Source of the DNA: Martensiomyces pterosporus
Lineage: Eukaryota > Kickxellomycota > Kickxellomycetes > Kickxellales > Kickxellaceae
Length of the DNA: 64,000 nucleotides
Direction: 5' to 3'
NCBI GenBank assembly: GCA_025201845.1
Contig: MU603939.1
Coordinates: 19,996-83,995 of the forward strand
The notes under the pieces were generated by a model, which saw nothing but the letters and a program-made list of their open reading frames with translations, ran no database searches and was not told the origin of the DNA. Position 1 is the first letter of the stretch. Each line of letters begins with the position of its first letter. Of this stretch, positions 62,247 through 64,000 are shown piece by piece. Made by a program: the position numbers and the translations under genes.

Positions 62247-64000
62247 CTAAGAGGTGGTATACGACGTACGGTCGTCATCCGCCACCGACGACTCCGCCAC
62301 CTCATTGCGGTACCTCGAGTGGACATCCAGCGACCTCAGCAGCCTGTCGACCTTAACAGTGGACCACACGAACTTGGGCAGGTCATTGACCATCAGAAGC
62401 AGCCGCGTCGTGGCCTGCGACAGGTTGATCAGATACGACGAATTGCGGGAGTAGCTCATCATGACCGCCGCCGGGTCATGCAAGATCTCCGACGCCAAAC
62501 GACGACCCGGCGAGCACAGCGGCCTGGAGAGCAGATAGTAGGCCGTCAATGTTGCGCCGTATTTGGCCAGGATAGTCTCGCCGACGCCGCCAAAGAACCT
62601 GCGGATGTTGGTGCTGACCACATTCGATGCCACGCCGTCCAGGGACCCGTCAAGCGCCTCCTTTGCGCGCTGCCTGAATGCCGCCTGCACGCGCGGCACA
62701 AATGCCTGTGCGGGCTGCTGGCTGTGGTGGCCATTGGCCATCCGTACGTCCGTGGCGTGCGGGGTGGTGAGCGGCGACGGGTCTGGCGACAGGATAGTCG
62801 ATGCCTTATCGGCCTGTGCCTGCGCCCTGTGCTGCTGCTGCTGCTGCTGGTGCACAAGTGGGGTGCTCGAGGCAGCGGCCCTCTGGATGATAGACGAGAT
62901 GCGTGCATACACGCCGCGGTACTTCTCCTCGAGCTGCGCCAGGCGGCTAGCGTTCTTGCCCACTGGCGGCGACGAGAGCCGGATGATGACATTTGCCAGC
63001 ACCACGTAGAGCACCATTGTCAGGGACCCGCTGCGGCTGATGAACCTGCTAAGGAGGCGCGAGAAGACGAACCAGTCAAACGTGGGCTTGACGACGTCTG
63101 CAATGAGACGCGGGAACATGTCCGCGAACCTGTGAATCTGCACGGTCAGCAGCCAGTCCGGGCGCTCATACGCCGGCGTCGACCCATCGGGTCCCTGGCG
63201 ATGGAGCTGGTTCCACGTAATGTTGGTGATTCCATCGACATACCGCTCATGCGCATACCGCCCGAGCCGCACACGCAGGGCAATTGTGAGCGAGCTGATG
63301 ACCCACTTGATGGTCTGGTTGACAGCCGCCATGGGGACAATCATCGCCAGGTACTCGGGCAGCAGACGGCGCAAGAGCGTCATCCTGTCATACGTAACAA
63401 CGGCGCGCACCACTCGGGCATTGAAGTTGGCGAACCACACATCCAGGCCAGTGCGCACACCCAGAACGGCCACCAAGGCCACTGTGAGGCGTGCTTCAGT
63501 GCATGTGGCGCTGGGGAACCCAATGCCCAGAAGCCGCGAAACCGACTTGATGAACTGGGCAATGGTGACGATGCGCGGTGCACGGCGGCCTTGCAGCAGC
63601 TTGCCATCGATGGTGTCCTGCTGCAACTGCTGCTCGCGCAGCATCTGCTGCTGCAGCTGGGTGTAGTTCTTGGTACCCTGCTGCACGGAGACCACGTTGA
63701 CGACCTGGTTAGCCGGGGCCGCCTGCTTTTGCTGCTGCTGCTGCATCTGTAGCAGCTGCTGGTACTGCCGCTGCTGCTGGAGCGTCAGCGAGTTGCTCGA
63801 GCTATCGATGCCATTGGCGCGGGCAGCATTGTAAGCTTGGCTAGCGCCAGCTCCAGAAGCCAAGGCACTGCCCTGGTAGGGATTGGGGGCCTGCGGATTA
63901 GCATGTGCACGCGCATGCGGCATGGATGCGCTTGCCTGCGTGGCATCGTGATGATGCGGCTGCTGCAGCTGCCCGTATTGGCCAGGTAAACTGCTCTGCG
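62247..64000 (-). CDS. ABCD-type membrane domain without ATPase domain (5' end at window edge)
   Basis: The open frame runs from the window edge to a stop at 62247; the first internal ATG is at 63923 (558 residues), but the Gln/His-rich frame is open beyond it, so the true start may lie outside. The N-terminus is Gln-rich. From about residue 110 (counting from 63923) it matches the peroxisomal acyl-CoA transporter membrane domain (PF06472): RLGRYAHERYVDGITNITW, then RPDWLLTVQIHRFADMFPRL, KPTFDWFVF, and finally YGATLTAYYLLSRPL and RNSSYLINLSQATTRLL. The Walker A, signature and Walker B motifs of the ATPase half are absent, and the short spacer downstream carries none. The EAA-like NSEEIAFY segment is also not recognisable. 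Activity as a pump is therefore doubtful. Confidence 0.8.
   Translation of the reverse strand, partial: QSSLPGQYGQLQQPHHHDATQASASMPHARAHANPQAPNPYQGSALASGAGASQAYNAARANGIDSSSNSLTLQQQRQYQQLLQMQQQQQKQAAPANQVVNVVSVQQGTKNYTQLQQQMLREQQLQQDTIDGKLLQGRRAPRIVTIAQFIKSVSRLLGIGFPSATCTEARLTVALVAVLGVRTGLDVWFANFNARVVRAVVTYDRMTLLRRLLPEYLAMIVPMAAVNQTIKWVISSLTIALRVRLGRYAHERYVDGITNITWNQLHRQGPDGSTPAYERPDWLLTVQIHRFADMFPRLIADVVKPTFDWFVFSRLLSRFISRSGSLTMVLYVVLANVIIRLSSPPVGKNASRLAQLEEKYRGVYARISSIIQRAAASSTPLVHQQQQQQHRAQAQADKASTILSPDPSPLTTPHATDVRMANGHHSQQPAQAFVPRVQAAFRQRAKEALDGSLDGVASNVVSTNIRRFFGGVGETILAKYGATLTAYYLLSRPLCSPGRRLASEILHDPAAVMMSYSRNSSYLINLSQATTRLLLMVNDLPKFVWSTVKVDRLLRSLDVHSRYRNEVAESSVADDDRTSYTTS

Noticed and set aside
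1..64000. Transposon, viral or CRISPR content
   Set aside because: No reverse transcriptase, transposase, integrase, capsid motif, terminal repeat or spaced direct-repeat array was recognised.

Overview
The window looks like nuclear DNA of a fungus, most likely an early-diverging (zygomycete-grade) lineage, perhaps Kickxellomycotina. Every recognisable gene is eukaryotic and fungal in type: a Pho84-type phosphate transporter, an OPT oligopeptide transporter, a single-chain NADH glutamate synthase, Sec59-type dolichol kinase and Erj5. Genes that common yeasts lack are also present: SMG9, EAPP and a DALRD3-like protein. Genes are close together on both strands. Introns are few, with GT..AG ends, and mostly 100-400 nt. 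The placement is inference from gene content, not from a phylogeny.

Layout. 1-9.8 kb: phosphate transporter, BCP1/BCCIP, ER J-protein, SMG9 (nonsense-mediated decay), EAPP-like zinc protein and Rab1/Ypt1. 9.8-19 kb: a 2.1-kb spacer, a C2H2-like protein, a broken acyltransferase relic, the OPT transporter, and a three-exon SR splicing factor with a 717-nt intron. 19-24 kb: a WW protein, a 100-residue orphan, a Cys-rich surface protein and an unresolved transcribed-looking stretch. 24-35 kb: Rrp6, a PB1...UBA protein with long acidic/basic repeats, a short-chain dehydrogenase, a beta-propeller-like protein and three-exon AAR2. 35-50 kb: a CDA-fold deaminase with a displaced glutamate, a three-KH FUBP-like protein, glutamate synthase GLT1 over 7 kb, a 2.3-kb spacer and a C78 (ZUFSP-type) peptidase. 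50-64 kb: dolichol kinase, cytosolic Hsp70, an exact 120-bp tandem duplication, an active-site-less ArgRS-like (DALRD3-like) protein, a SET/MYND protein, a secreted orphan, and an ABCD-type membrane domain with no ATPase, cut by the window edge.

Many genes act in RNA processing (SMG9, SR factor, Rrp6, AAR2, FUBP-like, DALRD3-like). Eukaryotic neighbours seldom form pathways, so this is read as chance. No rRNA, tRNA, CRISPR, transposon or viral sequence was recognised. The points most worth following are the ATPase-less ABCD protein, the DALRD3-like protein, the PB1...UBA protein with p62-like layout, and the deaminase with the altered HxE motif.
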